Positions 1 through 8,858 of a DNA stretch of 64,000 nt are shown here, piece by piece. Positions within the stretch are counted from its first letter, which is position 1, and each line of letters begins with the position of its first letter. The notes beneath the pieces are model-generated. The model was not told the DNA's origin and did not search any database. It worked only from the letters and a program-made list of their open reading frames with translations. A program made the position numbers and the translations under genes. The DNA comes from Psychromarinibacter sediminicola (lineage in GTDB: Bacteria > Pseudomonadota > Alphaproteobacteria > Rhodobacterales > Rhodobacteraceae), in the NCBI RefSeq assembly GCF_029168335.1, contig NZ_JARGYC010000014.1:1-64000 (forward strand), written 5' to 3'.

Positions 1-48
1 ATTTCGAAACGAAATGCCCTGCCGACAGGCGATTGCACAGCAATCGCC
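1..48. repeat. hairpin cluster at window edge
   Basis: Three adjacent inverted repeats are visible: an A/T-rich one (1-15, arms ATTTCG/CGAAAT), an imperfect one (16-30) and a strong one (about 28-48, arms GGCGATTGC/GCAATCGCC). The style (a short A/T-rich hairpin next to a longer mixed hairpin) resembles the multi-hairpin elements at 15331-15404 and 45565-45641, but the stems differ. The element may continue upstream of the window. The rest of 49-171 holds no gene that I can support. Confidence 0.45.
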
Positions 49-171
49 GAGAGGCGGCGCTGCACGGCGTTCCGCCGCGCGAGGCAGGTGGAAATGGCCC
101 ACGGAAAATCCAGTGCCGTGTAGCGTGGACATGTCCGCGCCCTGGACACCGGGTCGCAAACGGCGGCCCGG

Positions 172-924
172 TCAGGCCGAGAGCTTCTCGCGCTCCTCGG
201 GGGGCAGGGCAGAGGGCTCGACCGGCGGAACCTTGCCGTTGGGATAGACGAGGCCCGCGGAGATCACCAGCTTGGCGGCGTCCTCGACCGTCATGTCCAG
301 CTCGATCACCTCCGAGCGCGGCACGAAGAGCAGGAACCCGCTCGTCGGGTTCGGCGTGGTCGGCAGGAAGACCGACATGAGCTTTTCCTCGCGCGGGATC
401 CGGCGGTCGATCTCGCCCTTGGCGGTGGTCGAGATGAAGGCGATGGCCCAGATGCCCTCGCGCGGGTACTGCACCAGGCAGGCCTTGTCGAAGTTGTTCT
501 CGGCCTGGGAAAACACCGTCTCGGCGATCTGTTTCAGGCCGTTATAGATCGAGCGCACGACCGGCATCCGGTCGACCACGCCCTCGCCCCAGTTGATCAG
601 CGACCGGCCGATGATGCCCTTGGCGAGCCAGCCGACGATGATGGTGAAGACGAAGAACACCACCACGCCGAGGCCGCGCACGTTGATCGGCGCCTCGATC
701 CCGAAGACCGTGTTGATGACGTTCTCGGGCTGGTAGGCGTTGGGCACGAAGGGCAGGACGAAGCCGTCCACCCAGCCGATCGCGGTCCAGATCAGCCAGA
801 TCGTCAGCCCGATGGGGGCGATGACCACGAGGCCGGTCAAAAAGGAGGTGCGGAGCGCGCCGAAGCGCGACCGTTTGGGTCGCGGGGCGCTGTCGCCCTG
901 CGCGCTGTCGTCGGGTCTGGTCAT
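172..924 (-). CDS. DUF502 family inner-membrane protein
   Basis: A 250-residue protein with two clear hydrophobic segments (about residues 28-50 and 84-102) separated by a short periplasmic-looking stretch, followed by a soluble C-terminal half containing GFLLFVPRSEV. This arrangement and the segment near VVRSIYNGLKQIAETVFS match the DUF502 family, which has no established biochemical role. Translation starts at ATG 924; the tail is rich in Pro and Glu. It stands alone: the next minus-strand gene (psuG) ends 84 bases upstream of its start. The family assignment is firm, the function unknown. Confidence 0.85.
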   Translation of the reverse strand: MTRPDDSAQGDSAPRPKRSRFGALRTSFLTGLVVIAPIGLTIWLIWTAIGWVDGFVLPFVPNAYQPENVINTVFGIEAPINVRGLGVVVFFVFTIIVGWLAKGIIGRSLINWGEGVVDRMPVVRSIYNGLKQIAETVFSQAENNFDKACLVQYPREGIWAIAFISTTAKGEIDRRIPREEKLMSVFLPTTPNPTSGFLLFVPRSEVIELDMTVEDAAKLVISAGLVYPNGKVPPVEPSALPPEEREKLSA

Positions 925-1008
925 GTCAGTGGTTCGGGACCATGTGCATCACGGCAAGATAATCTCTCCGCCGGAGCCTCACAATATCCGTTGCCGCAGA
1001 TTGCGCAA

Positions 1009-1923
1009 TCAGTCTGTGCACCTGATCAATTCTTCGGCAACGGCCGCCGCCAGGCGCGCATTGTTGCGCACCAGGGCGATATTGGCTTCGAGCGAGCGGC
1101 CCTCGGTCAGCGCGAAGATGCGGTCGAGGAGGAAGGGCGTGACGGCCTTGCCGGCGATGCCCCGGGCCGCCGCCTCGGCATTGGCGGTGTCGATCGCCGC
1201 GCGCATCTCGCGGGCCGGGATTTCCGCCTCGGCCGGGATCGGGTTGGCGACGAGCTGGCCGCCTTTCAGCCCGAGCGCGGTGCGGGCGGCCTGGGCCAGG
1301 GCGATCTCGCGCGCGGTGTCGAGGCGCAGCGGCGCGGGCAGGCCGGCGCTGCGCGACCAGAAGGCGGGGAAATCGTCCTGGCCATAGGCGATGACGGGGA
1401 CGCCCAGAGTCTCCAGCACCTCCAGCGTCTTGGGGATGTCGAGGATCGCCTTGGCCCCGGCGCAGACCACGGTGACCGGGGTTTCGGCCAGTTCCTGCAG
1501 GTCGGCGGAGATGTCGAAGCTGTGCTCGGCGCCCACATGGACGCCGCCGATGCCGCCGGTGGCGAAGACGCCGATGCCGGCGGCGCGGGCGGCGATCATC
1601 GTGGCGGCGACGGTGGTGGCGCCGGTGCGGCCGGTGGCCAGCGCCACCGGCAGGTCGGCGCGCGAGAGCTTCGCCACGTCGCGGGCCTGCGCCAGCTGGG
1701 TGAGCTGGTCGAGGGCGAGGCCCACATGCAGCACGCCGTTCAGCACCGCGACGGTGGCGGGCACGGCGCCGGCGGCGCGCACCTCGTCCTCGACCGCGCG
1801 GGCGGTTTCCAGGTTCTGCGGCCAGGGCATGCCGTGGGTGATGATGGTGGATTCGAGCGCCACCAGCGGCGCGCCGTCGGCGCGGGCGGCGGCGGCTTCG
1901 GGCGAGAGGGACAGGTCGATCAT
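1009..1923 (-). CDS. psuG: pseudouridine-5'-phosphate glycosidase
   Basis: A 304-residue enzyme that splits pseudouridine 5'-phosphate into uracil and ribose 5-phosphate, allowing recovery of pseudouridine from RNA turnover. Family hallmarks are visible: LESTIITHGMPWPQN near residue 23, GGIGGVHVGAEHSFDISADL in the middle, and LVANPIPAEAEI toward the C-terminus. The ATG at 1921-1923 is chosen because it gives the family N-terminus and overlaps the kinase stop codon by 4 bases (ATGA), indicating translational coupling. The longer open frame extending to 2919 is only read-through in the same frame across the kinase gene. Confidence 0.93.
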   Translation of the reverse strand: MIDLSLSPEAAAARADGAPLVALESTIITHGMPWPQNLETARAVEDEVRAAGAVPATVAVLNGVLHVGLALDQLTQLAQARDVAKLSRADLPVALATGRTGATTVAATMIAARAAGIGVFATGGIGGVHVGAEHSFDISADLQELAETPVTVVCAGAKAILDIPKTLEVLETLGVPVIAYGQDDFPAFWSRSAGLPAPLRLDTAREIALAQAARTALGLKGGQLVANPIPAEAEIPAREMRAAIDTANAEAAARGIAGKAVTPFLLDRIFALTEGRSLEANIALVRNNARLAAAVAEELIRCTD

Positions 1924-2813
1924 CCGGCGGCTCCTCCGGAAATATGGGCGGCGGCGGCCTGAAGCGCGCGGTCGAGCGCCGCGGCCCCGGTGGCGCCGTC
2001 GCGTTCGGCGGCGATATGGGCCGCCATGAAGGTGTCGCCGGCGCCGGTCACGCGGGTGACCATGACCTGCGGCGGGGTGGCGGTGATCAGCCCCGAAGGG
2101 TCGGCGGCGGCGGCGGGGTTGGCGCTGTCTGTCACGAGGATCCGGGCGGCGCCGCGCTTCTGCAGCGCGCGGGCGGCGGTTTCGGCATCGGCGAAGCGCT
2201 CGGCGCAGATCAGCCCGGCCTCTTCGAGATTGACGTAGAGCGTGGCGCGCGGCGCGGTCAGGAAGGGCAGCAGGCGCTCGGCCTTGCCGGGGCTGGCCGG
2301 CGCGATGCGCAGGTCGGCGGCGGCGAAGGCGGGGTTTTGCGCGATCTCGCCCAGCAGCACCTCGGTCAGGTTGCCGTCGAGCGCGACGATGCCGGGGTAG
2401 GGGGCCGCGGCCGAGCCCAGCGGCCCGTCGGTCAGCGGCGTCAGGATGCGCGCGCCCGCGGCCTCCAGCGAATGTGCGTCGGCGATGGCGGCGATCAGGC
2501 CGTTGGCGCCCTCGACCGCCATGTAGCGGTCGGTGGGCAGGTCGAGCGAGCGGTAGACGTGGCGCGTGTCCATGCCCATCCGGTCGCAGGCGGCGATCAG
2601 CTCGTCGCCCTCGGCGTCCTGGCCGATGGCGGTCAGCAGCGCGGGCGTCAGGCCGAAGCGGCGCAGCGTCATGGCGATGTTCATCGCGACGCCGCCGGGC
2701 ACGCGGGTGATGCGGCCGGGCACGTCGTTGCCGAGGCTCATGTGGCGCGTGGCGCGGCCGATCACGTCCCACAGGACGGCGCCGATGCAGAGGATGTCGG
2801 GCGGGGCGGACAT
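1920..2813 (-). CDS. psuK: PfkB-family sugar kinase, probable pseudouridine kinase
   Basis: A 297-residue ribokinase/PfkB-fold kinase. The N-terminal glycine motif (VPGGVAMNIAMTLRRFG, around residue 40) and the C-terminal PfkB signature with the anion hole and catalytic Asp (VTRVTGAGDTFMAAH, around residue 255) are both present. The pairing with psuG through a 4-base overlap suggests that it phosphorylates pseudouridine to supply the glycosidase. Substrate specificity is inferred from context; PfkB kinases are hard to assign from sequence alone. Confidence 0.87.
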   Translation of the reverse strand: MSAPPDILCIGAVLWDVIGRATRHMSLGNDVPGRITRVPGGVAMNIAMTLRRFGLTPALLTAIGQDAEGDELIAACDRMGMDTRHVYRSLDLPTDRYMAVEGANGLIAAIADAHSLEAAGARILTPLTDGPLGSAAAPYPGIVALDGNLTEVLLGEIAQNPAFAAADLRIAPASPGKAERLLPFLTAPRATLYVNLEEAGLICAERFADAETAARALQKRGAARILVTDSANPAAAADPSGLITATPPQVMVTRVTGAGDTFMAAHIAAERDGATGAAALDRALQAAAAHISGGAAG

Positions 2814-2852
2814 TGGCGCTTGATGGCAAGGGGCAGGGCGGGCGGCAAGGGG

Positions 2853-2906
2853 AATTCGCCTGCGGCGAATGCCTCCGGCGGGCGTATTTGGGACGAGAAG
2901 AAGCTG
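2853..2906 (+). repeat. dispersed GTATTTGG-type repeat, copy 1
   Basis: A small hairpin TTCGCC/GGCGAA (2855-2869), a CCTCCGGCGGG stretch, then GCGTATTTGGGACGAGAAGA at 2882-2901. The last part recurs almost exactly at 46935-46957 and in diverged, inverted form at 38812-38835. It lies between psuK and the rpsB promoter. From memory, similar sequences are common at gene ends in Rhodobacterales genomes; its function is unknown. Confidence 0.7.
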
Positions 2907-2911
2907 GGGGC

Positions 2912-2940
2912 TTGCGCATTGGTGGCGGATCGCGTAATGC
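2912..2940 (+). promoter_or_regulatory. candidate sigma-70 promoter for rpsB-tsf
   Basis: TTGCGC (2912-2917) and TAATGC (2935-2940) are spaced by 17 bases, followed by a leader of about 110 bases before rpsB. TTGCGC-like -35 hexamers are plausible for alphaproteobacterial housekeeping promoters. This is a pattern match only. Confidence 0.4.
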
Positions 2941-3055
2941 GCGCGGACTTCACAGGCGGGGCTTGGGCCGTGCGGGGAGACATCCCGCGACGGTCCGCCG
3001 GTTGAGCGAGAGCTTGAAACGCCCCGCCGAGGCGCAAACCGGAAAGGAATAGACC

Positions 3056-3907
3056 ATGGCGCTGCCTGATTTCTCTCTGCGTCAGCTTCTGGAAGCTGGC
3101 GTTCACTTCGGCCACCAGACCCAGCGGTGGAACCCGCGGATGGGCGAGTTCATCTACGGTGAACGCAACGGCATCCACATCCTCGACCTGACGCAGACCG
3201 TCCCGATGCTGGACGCCGCGCTGAACGTCATCCGCGAGACCGTGGCCAAGGGCGGCCGCATCCTGTTCGTCGGCACCAAGCGGCAGGCGCAGAAGCCGGT
3301 GGCCGAGGCGGCCGAGCGCTGCGCGCAGTACTACATGAACCACCGCTGGCTGGGCGGCACCCTGACCAACTGGAAGACCGTGTCGCAGTCGATCGGCCGG
3401 CTGAAGTCCATCGACGAGATGATGGAGTCGGGCGCCGAGGGCCTGACCAAGCGCGAGCGTCTGGCCGTCGACCGCGACCGCGAGAAGCTGGAAGCCTCGC
3501 TGGGCGGCATCCGCGAGATGGGCGGCATCCCGGATCTCCTGTTCGTGATCGACGTGAACAAGGAAGACCTGGCCATCGCCGAGGCGAAGAAGCTGGGCAT
3601 CCCGGTCGTCGCCGTGGTGGACACCAACTGCTCGCCCGAGGGCGTGGATTACATCATCCCCGGCAACGACGATGCGGCGCGGGCGATCTCGCTTTATTGC
3701 GATCTGGCGTCGCGGGCGGCGCTCGACGGGATGTCGGCGCAGCTGGAGACCGCCGGCGTCGATGTCGGCGCGCTGGAAGACGCGCCCGCCGAAGAGGTCG
3801 TCGAGACCCCGGCCAATGCCGAGGACACCGTCGCGGTCAGCGACGAGGCGGTCCACGACGACGCCGTCGCCAAGGACGCGCCCTACGAGCTGGAAAACAA
3901 GGACTGA
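3056..3907 (+). CDS. rpsB: 30S ribosomal protein S2
   Basis: A 283-residue ribosomal protein of the small subunit. The N-terminus [20 protein letters not shown] and the central [15 protein letters not shown] region are typical of S2. A Shine-Dalgarno-like GGAAAGGAAT precedes ATG 3056. The final roughly 50 residues form an acidic extension (many Glu, Asp, Val, Ala), longer than in E. coli S2 (about 240 residues). It is followed 81 bases later by tsf, the classic rpsB-tsf operon. Confidence 0.98.
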   Translation: MALPDFSLRQLLEAGVHFGHQTQRWNPRMGEFIYGERNGIHILDLTQTVPMLDAALNVIRETVAKGGRILFVGTKRQAQKPVAEAAERCAQYYMNHRWLGGTLTNWKTVSQSIGRLKSIDEMMESGAEGLTKRERLAVDRDREKLEASLGGIREMGGIPDLLFVIDVNKEDLAIAEAKKLGIPVVAVVDTNCSPEGVDYIIPGNDDAARAISLYCDLASRAALDGMSAQLETAGVDVGALEDAPAEEVVETPANAEDTVAVSDEAVHDDAVAKDAPYELENKD

Positions 3908-3988
3908 GGTCCGCGACTGTCACGAAAGTTTTGCCGGGCGGGGATAGGGCCCCGTCCGGTCCCGAATTCGTTCAAGAGGAGCCGAAAG

Positions 3989-4864
3989 ATGGCAATCACC
4001 GCATCCCAGGTGAAGGATCTGCGCGAGAAGACCGGCGCGGGCATGATGGACGCCAAGAAGGCGCTGGTGGAGACCGACGGTGACATGGATGCCGCGGTCG
4101 ACTGGCTGCGCACCAAGGGCCTGGCCAAGGCCGCGAAGAAATCCGGCCGCACCGCCGCCGAGGGCCTCGTCGCCGTCGCCGTCGAGGGCGGCACCGGCGT
4201 GGCCGTCGAGGTGAACTCGGAGACCGACTTCGTCGCCAAGAACGCCGAGTTCCAGACGATGGTGAAAGACATCGCGCAGACCGCGCTGACCGTCGACGAC
4301 GTCGAGGCGCTGGCCGCGGCCGACCTGGGCGGCAAGTCCGTGGCCGACACGCTGACCGACAAGATCGCGACCATCGGCGAGAACATGACCCTGCGCCGGA
4401 TGGCCAAGGTCGAGGGGCAGACCGTGGTGTCCTACATCCACAACGCCACCGCGCCCGAGATGGGCAAGATCGGCGTTCTGGTCGCGCTGTCCGGCGACGA
4501 CGCCGCGTTCGGCCGCCAGGTGGCGATGCATGTGGCCGCGGCGAACCCCGCCTCGCTATCCGAGGCCGACCTGGACCCGGCCGTCGTCGAGAAGGAGCGG
4601 CAGGTGCAGATCGAGATCGCGCGCGAGTCGGGCAAGCCCGAGGCCGTCATCGAGAAGATGATTGACGGCCGCATGAAGAAGTGGCTGTCGGAAGTCACGC
4701 TGATGGGCCAGGCCTTCGTGGTGAACCCGGACCTGACGGTCGCCAAGGCCGCCGAAGAGGCCGGGGTCGAGATCACCGCCTTCGTGCGGCTGGAAGTCGG
4801 CGAGGGGATCGAGAAGGTCGAAGAGGACTTCGCCGCCGAGGTCGCCAAGGCGGCGCAGGGCTGA
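3989..4864 (+). CDS. tsf: elongation factor Ts
   Basis: A 291-residue guanine-nucleotide exchange factor for EF-Tu. It begins [20 protein letters not shown], the UBA-like N-terminal domain, and carries the EF-Tu contact motif SETDFVAKN near residue 80. AAGAGGAGCC upstream is a good ribosome-binding site. It is second in the rpsB-tsf unit and is followed by a strong terminator. Confidence 0.98.
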   Translation: MAITASQVKDLREKTGAGMMDAKKALVETDGDMDAAVDWLRTKGLAKAAKKSGRTAAEGLVAVAVEGGTGVAVEVNSETDFVAKNAEFQTMVKDIAQTALTVDDVEALAAADLGGKSVADTLTDKIATIGENMTLRRMAKVEGQTVVSYIHNATAPEMGKIGVLVALSGDDAAFGRQVAMHVAAANPASLSEADLDPAVVEKERQVQIEIARESGKPEAVIEKMIDGRMKKWLSEVTLMGQAFVVNPDLTVAKAAEEAGVEITAFVRLEVGEGIEKVEEDFAAEVAKAAQG

Positions 4865-4890
4865 GCCTTCGCGCCATCGCGAGAATCCGA

Positions 4891-4922
4891 ACCCCCGGGG
4901 CGGCGTCCCCGGGGGTTTTTTC
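4891..4922 (+). terminator. rho-independent terminator of rpsB-tsf
   Basis: A GC-rich stem (ACCCCCGGGG / CCCCGGGGGT, loop CGGCGT) is followed directly by a run of T. It starts 27 bases after the tsf stop codon. Confidence 0.9.
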
Positions 4923-4954
4923 TTGCCCCGCGGCGCGAAAAGCGCCGGCCGGAA

Positions 4955-4991
4955 AAGAAGAACGGTGCAGCCCGGGCGTGGACTGCACCGT
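4955..4991 (-). terminator. minus-strand intrinsic terminator
   Basis: A 9-bp perfect stem (ACGGTGCAG / CTGCACCGT, 4962-4991) is followed on the minus strand by a T-rich tract (TCTTCTTTTCC). It faces the tsf terminator and so separates converging transcripts. Confidence 0.6.
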
Positions 4992-5200
4992 CTTCGAGTA
5001 AAGGCACCCAGACAAATGGGGATGAGGACGAGGTGCCTCTATTTGGTGCCGGGCCTGCCTGTGGACTATACACAGACAGACCGGCGGTCCGGTTTCCCGG
5101 AGCCAACCCTTATCCCTGAAATGCCAGGGCTGTCAGGCCGGCTTGTTCCTTGGCTAATGCCACCACTCACGGAACGGTTCCAAACTGCCCCGATAATTGA
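4955..5200 (-). ncRNA. hypothetical structured small RNA downstream of luxR-type gene
   Basis: This is the gene-free gap between tsf and the LuxR gene. Read on the minus strand it contains successive potential stems: CCCTG/CAGGG (5115-5130 region), ACCG/CGGT, CTGTG/CACAG, AGGCACC/GGTGCCT (5002-5039), and finally ACGGTGCAG/CTGCACCGT (4962-4991) followed by TCTTCTTTTCC, which looks like a rho-independent terminator for a minus-strand transcript. No convincing coding frame or start codon is present. A palindrome at 5225-5240 lies about 43 bases upstream of a possible start site. The RNA is inferred; an alternative is a long 3' untranslated region of the LuxR mRNA. Confidence 0.35.
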
Positions 5201-5205
5201 CGTTA

Positions 5206-5240
5206 GGAAAGTAAGGGATTCCCTACCTTTCCGGAAAGGT
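5206..5240. promoter_or_regulatory. overlapping palindromes, possible operator
   Basis: ACCTTTCCGGAAAGGT (5225-5240) is a perfect 16-bp palindrome. It overlaps a 27-bp hyphenated inverted repeat (5206-5232) whose arms GGAAAG..AGGGA / TCCCT..CTTTCC match at 11 of 13 positions. The ACCT...AGGT form is reminiscent of LuxR-family boxes, and the site lies 110 bases past the stop of a LuxR-type gene. Binding is inference. Confidence 0.35.
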
Positions 5241-5302
5241 TGTTAAAGCGCGCCGATTTTTTCAGCGATTCCAATGTCATTCGGCGCGCCGCAAAGCGTC
5301 CG

Positions 5303-5325
5303 CCCGAGGCCGGGATCGCCTCGGG
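5303..5325 (-). terminator. hairpin after luxR-type gene
   Basis: An 8-bp stem CCCGAGGC/GCCTCGGG lies about 25 bases beyond the LuxR-type stop codon on the minus strand. There is no following T-run, so it is a weak terminator or an mRNA-end stabiliser. Confidence 0.3.
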
Positions 5326-5349
5326 GGTCAGGCCGCGACGGGCGCCGTG

Positions 5350-6153
5350 TCAGCCTTCGATCCGGAAGATCTGATTCTGCAGGCTCGCCTTCAGGACGGC
5401 CTGGGCCGTCGTCTCGACATCCAGCGCCTCGCGCGCCAGCCGCAGGTGTTTCTCCACCGTCGCCGGGGTCAGCCCCATGATGACGCCGATGTCCTGGGTC
5501 GTCTTGCCTTCGCCGACCCATTCCAGCGCCTCGCGCTGGCGCTTCGTCAGGGCCTTGCGGGTGTTGGGGTAGGGGAGCGTCAGGATCTTGAGGTGCAGCA
5601 CGTTGTTCATCGCGATCAGTTCGCGGCCGTGCTCCTCCCAGATCGCGTCGGTCCGGGCCTGGGAAACGCCGGGATCGGGGATCAGCCCGATCGCGGCGAT
5701 GTTGCGGGCGCCGATCTCGACGAAGCTGATCGAATAGCCGGCGGTGATGTCGTGCTTGCTGTTGAAGGCGACCACCTCGCGCTCCTGCGGGGTCAGGGCA
5801 TCGGCGTTCTCGGCGATCCAGCCCCAGCTGCAGGCGCCGGCATTCTCCCGTGCCCAGCGGACCATCGGCGCGTGCATGTAGAGCCCGTCATTGATGAAGG
5901 TATCCATGTAACCCCCACCAATATTTGTCAAAATCAGAAAATCGTCGCGCGCGCCCAAAGACGCGCGAGAGCGCGACGCGGCCATTCCGTAGAGCAATCT
6001 GGTGAAGCCATAGGACGCCATAACGTCGCAGTGCATCTGCCACAACTCGTCCATCGTACTGGACGACACGACACGTTCGACATACTCAAGCATCGACAAT
6101 CCACGGGATTGCGGGGGCCTCATCCGGTGTGGAATCTTGATAAGTTTTACCAT
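5350..6153 (-). CDS. LuxR-family regulator with autoinducer-binding domain
   Basis: A 267-residue regulator. The N-terminal two thirds resemble an acyl-homoserine-lactone binding domain (DELWQMHCDVMASYGFTRLL; later MHAPMVRWARENAG), and the C-terminus (about 200-260) is a LuxR helix-turn-helix (LTKRQREALEWVGEGKTTQD, then MGLTPATVEKHL). No luxI-type synthase is in the window, so it behaves as a LuxR solo here. The start is uncertain: ATG 6153 gives the longest product, but in-frame ATGs at residues 11 and 21 would fit the family length better, and TTGACC upstream of 6153 could be a -35 element for a shorter product. The ligand is unknown. Confidence 0.85.
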   Translation of the reverse strand: MVKLIKIPHRMRPPQSRGLSMLEYVERVVSSSTMDELWQMHCDVMASYGFTRLLYGMAASRSRASLGARDDFLILTNIGGGYMDTFINDGLYMHAPMVRWARENAGACSWGWIAENADALTPQEREVVAFNSKHDITAGYSISFVEIGARNIAAIGLIPDPGVSQARTDAIWEEHGRELIAMNNVLHLKILTLPYPNTRKALTKRQREALEWVGEGKTTQDIGVIMGLTPATVEKHLRLAREALDVETTAQAVLKASLQNQIFRIEG

Positions 6154-6622
6154 CCGGTCAACCGCTTTCGTTCATCAGCCCTCGCGGGCGGCTCGAACTG
6201 TGCTTACGCTAGGATAACGCGCACCCAGATCACCCTTATTTGTGAGACGTTAACGGTGTTTTCACGGTTCAGTTTTTCGCGTTCGGGGTCGGAATGACCG
6301 TTGAGCTGTCCATGGAGCGCAACCGGGGGGGCTCACCGCCGGACAGTTGGTTTTGGAATTCCTCTTAGCGTTACGGCGTCGCGGGGTCTGTGGATCACCG
6401 CCCGCGGCCGATTGCGCGCGCGACAGGACGGCGCGTCAGGGCGTTGTTAACCCGCACCAGATAAGCGTGCCTGTGCAAGGGTTTGGCGCCCGGCGTTCGC
6501 AGGCATAATATTTACATAATACCGATTACCGGATTATTGCGTGGCCGCACGGTGGGCCGCACGCCGCCAGCCGGTTCCCCGCGCCGTCCACGCGCCCTCC
6601 CCACAACTACGATCCTGGTCCG
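6154..6622. other. gene-free gap upstream of luxR-type gene
   Basis: There are 469 bases between the phoB stop and the LuxR-type start, both on the minus strand. It must hold the LuxR-type promoter and the end of the pho operon. An A/T-rich island (about 6505-6540, with ATAATATTTACATAATACC) stands out from the GC-rich surroundings just downstream of phoB. I see no convincing ORF, RNA gene or intrinsic terminator. Confidence 0.5.
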
Positions 6623-7312
6623 CTAGCCCAGTGCGTATCCCGCGCCGCGCACGGTGCGGATCGGGTCGTCGCCGCCATGCACCCCGAGCGCCTTGCGCAG
6701 CCGGCCGATATGGACATCGACCGTGCGCGTGTCGACATAGATGTCGCGGCCCCAGACCCGGTCGAGCAGCTGCTCGCGGGACCAGACTCGGCCGGGCTTT
6801 TCCATGAAGGTGGTCAGCAGCCGGAATTCCGTGGGCCCCAGCTTCAGCTCGTGGCCGTCGCGGGTCACCTTGTGGGTCTCGGCGTCCAGAGCGATGTCGT
6901 CGTATTCCAGCCGCTGCCCCACCGATGCGGGCCGCGTGCGGCGCAGTTGCGCGCGGACCCGGGCCATCAGCTCGACGACCGAGAACGGCTTGACCACATA
7001 GTCGTCGGCGCCGGTCTCCAGCCCGCGCACGCGGTCGACCTCTTCGGATCGGGCCGACAGCATGATGATCGGGACCGAGCGGGTCTGCGGCCGGGTCTTG
7101 ATGCGGCGGCAGATCTCGATGCCGGACACGCCGGGCAGCATCCAGTCCAAAAGGATGATGTCGGGCACCTCCTCCTCGACCAGCAGCAGCGCGTCGTCGC
7201 CGGTCCCGGCCCGCGCGACATCGAAGCCTTCCGCCTCCAGGTTGTAGGCCAGCACCTCGCGCTGCGAGGGTTCGTCCTCGACCACGAGAACCTTCGGATG
7301 TGCCGCTGTCAT
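6623..7312 (-). CDS. phoB: phosphate response regulator PhoB
   Basis: A 229-residue OmpR-family regulator. The receiver domain (1-120) has the acidic pocket VVEDE, the phospho-acceptor Asp56 in IILLDWMLPG, and the Lys in VVKPFSVVE. The C-terminal winged helix ends with RTVDVHIGRLRKAL and a VRGAGYAL motif. It activates phosphate-starvation genes by binding PHO boxes. The ATG (7310-7312) shares one base with the phoU stop, so it is the last gene of pstSCAB-phoU-phoB. The ORF runs on upstream in frame but the ATG at 7312 gives the proper receiver start. Confidence 0.96.
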   Translation of the reverse strand: MTAAHPKVLVVEDEPSQREVLAYNLEAEGFDVARAGTGDDALLLVEEEVPDIILLDWMLPGVSGIEICRRIKTRPQTRSVPIIMLSARSEEVDRVRGLETGADDYVVKPFSVVELMARVRAQLRRTRPASVGQRLEYDDIALDAETHKVTRDGHELKLGPTEFRLLTTFMEKPGRVWSREQLLDRVWGRDIYVDTRTVDVHIGRLRKALGVHGGDDPIRTVRGAGYALG

Positions 7313-8037
7313 CAGACCACCTCGTTCCCCTCGACGAAGGACGTGTCGTCGGATTTCGGGCGCCGTTCCTCGGGCATCTCGCCGGTGACCAGATAGACCA
7401 CCTGCTCGGCGATCGAGGTCACGTGGTCGCCCATGCGCTCCATGTTCTTGGCGATGAAGTGCAGGTGCATGCCGGCGGTGATGTTGCGCGGGTCTTCCAT
7501 CATATGCGTCAGCAGCTCGCGGAACACGGCGTTGTACATCTGGTCGACATCCTCGTCGCGCTCGATCACCTGCCCCGCCAGTTCGGCGTCGCGCTGCGCG
7601 AAGGCGTCGAGCGCGTCCTTCAGCATCGCCTCGATGTCGCGCGACATGCGGCGGATCGCCGGCGCGGCCTCGGCCACGGGCTGCATATGGGCCAGCGCGG
7701 TGGTGCGCTTGGCGAGGTTCTTGGTGTAGTCGCCGCAGCGTTCGAGGTTGTTGGCGATCTTCATGACGGCCAGCACGGTGCGCAGGTCGGTCGCCATCGG
7801 GTTGCGCTTGGCGATGACGGTGGCGGCCTCTTCGTTGACCTCGTGTTCCAGCGCGTCGATGCGGCGGTCGGTGGTGCGCACCTGCTCGGCCAGGTCCAGG
7901 TCGCGGTCGAGAAAGGCGCGCACGGCCTGCTGGATCGAGGCTTCGACCAGCCCGCCCATCTTCATGATGAGCGCCTGAAGCGCTTCGAGGTCGCGGTCGA
8001 AGGCGGAGGAAATGTGCTTGTCGTGCATGTCGATCAT
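7312..8037 (-). CDS. phoU: phosphate signalling protein PhoU
   Basis: A 241-residue all-helical protein made of two repeated PhoU domains. Typical metal-binding-type motifs are seen ([14 protein letters not shown] near 70; [19 protein letters not shown] near 200). It couples Pst transporter activity to the PhoR/PhoB pair, keeping the regulon off when phosphate is plentiful. It overlaps pstB by 4 bases and phoB by one base. Confidence 0.96.
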   Translation of the reverse strand: MIDMHDKHISSAFDRDLEALQALIMKMGGLVEASIQQAVRAFLDRDLDLAEQVRTTDRRIDALEHEVNEEAATVIAKRNPMATDLRTVLAVMKIANNLERCGDYTKNLAKRTTALAHMQPVAEAAPAIRRMSRDIEAMLKDALDAFAQRDAELAGQVIERDEDVDQMYNAVFRELLTHMMEDPRNITAGMHLHFIAKNMERMGDHVTSIAEQVVYLVTGEMPEERRPKSDDTSFVEGNEVV

Positions 8038-8846
8038 CCGATCCGTCCGGAAATGTAGCTTTCCGTCCTGGGGTCCTGGGGGTTGGTGAAGATCTGGTCG
8101 GTCTCGCCGTATTCGACAAGATTGCCGAGGTGGAAGAACGCCGTCTTCTGGCTGACGCGGGCGGCCTGCTGCATCGAGTGGGTCACGATCACCACCGAGT
8201 AGTCCTGGCGCAGCTCGTCGATCAGGTTCTCGACCTGGTCGGTGGCGATCGGGTCGAGCGCCGAGCAGGGTTCGTCCATCAGCAGCACTTCGGGTTCGGT
8301 CGCGATGGCGCGGGCGATGCAGAGCCGCTGCTGCTGGCCGCCGGACAGGCCGGTGCCGGGCTCTTGAAGCCGGTCCTTAACTTCGTCCCATATCGCCCCG
8401 CGGCGCAAGGATTTTTCGACGATGTCGTCGAGGTCGCGCTTGGACCTGGCAAGGCCGTGGATGCGCGGGCCGTAGGCGATGTTGTCGTAGATCGACTTGG
8501 GGAACGGGTTCGGCTTCTGGAACACCATGCCGACCTTGGCGCGCAGTTGCACCGGGTCGACCTTCTTGTCGTAGATGTCCTCGCCGTCGATCTCGATCCT
8601 GCCCTCGACGCGGCAGATGTCGATGGTGTCGTTCATCCGGTTGAGACAGCGCAGGAAGGTCGACTTGCCGCAGCCCGACGGCCCGATGAACGCGGTGACG
8701 TTGCGGTCCTCGATCTCGACGTCCACGTCCTTGATGGCGTGAGTGTCGCCGTAGAAGACCTCCACGTTCTTCGCGGTGATCTTGCTCTTGGGGCTGGTCA
8801 TCGTGGTCACGGTCTCTGCGGTCGCGGGCATATCTGTCATGTTCAT
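8034..8846 (-). CDS. pstB: phosphate ABC transporter ATPase
   Basis: A 270-residue ATP-binding subunit. It has Walker [12 protein letters not shown], signature [16 protein letters not shown] and Walker [15 protein letters not shown], the last being typical of PstB. The N-terminus has an extra roughly 20-residue Thr/Met-rich lead before the nucleotide-binding domain; an internal ATG at codon 3 or 6 could also start it. It drives phosphate uptake through PstC/PstA. Confidence 0.97.
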   Translation of the reverse strand: MNMTDMPATAETVTTMTSPKSKITAKNVEVFYGDTHAIKDVDVEIEDRNVTAFIGPSGCGKSTFLRCLNRMNDTIDICRVEGRIEIDGEDIYDKKVDPVQLRAKVGMVFQKPNPFPKSIYDNIAYGPRIHGLARSKRDLDDIVEKSLRRGAIWDEVKDRLQEPGTGLSGGQQQRLCIARAIATEPEVLLMDEPCSALDPIATDQVENLIDELRQDYSVVIVTHSMQQAARVSQKTAFFHLGNLVEYGETDQIFTNPQDPRTESYISGRIG

Positions 8847-8858
8847 TCGCGGATCTCC

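Noticed and set aside
4923-5246. A 107-codon plus-strand frame across the tsf/luxR gap
   Set aside because: It begins inside the tail of the tsf terminator, lacks a ribosome site, and its composition is arbitrary.
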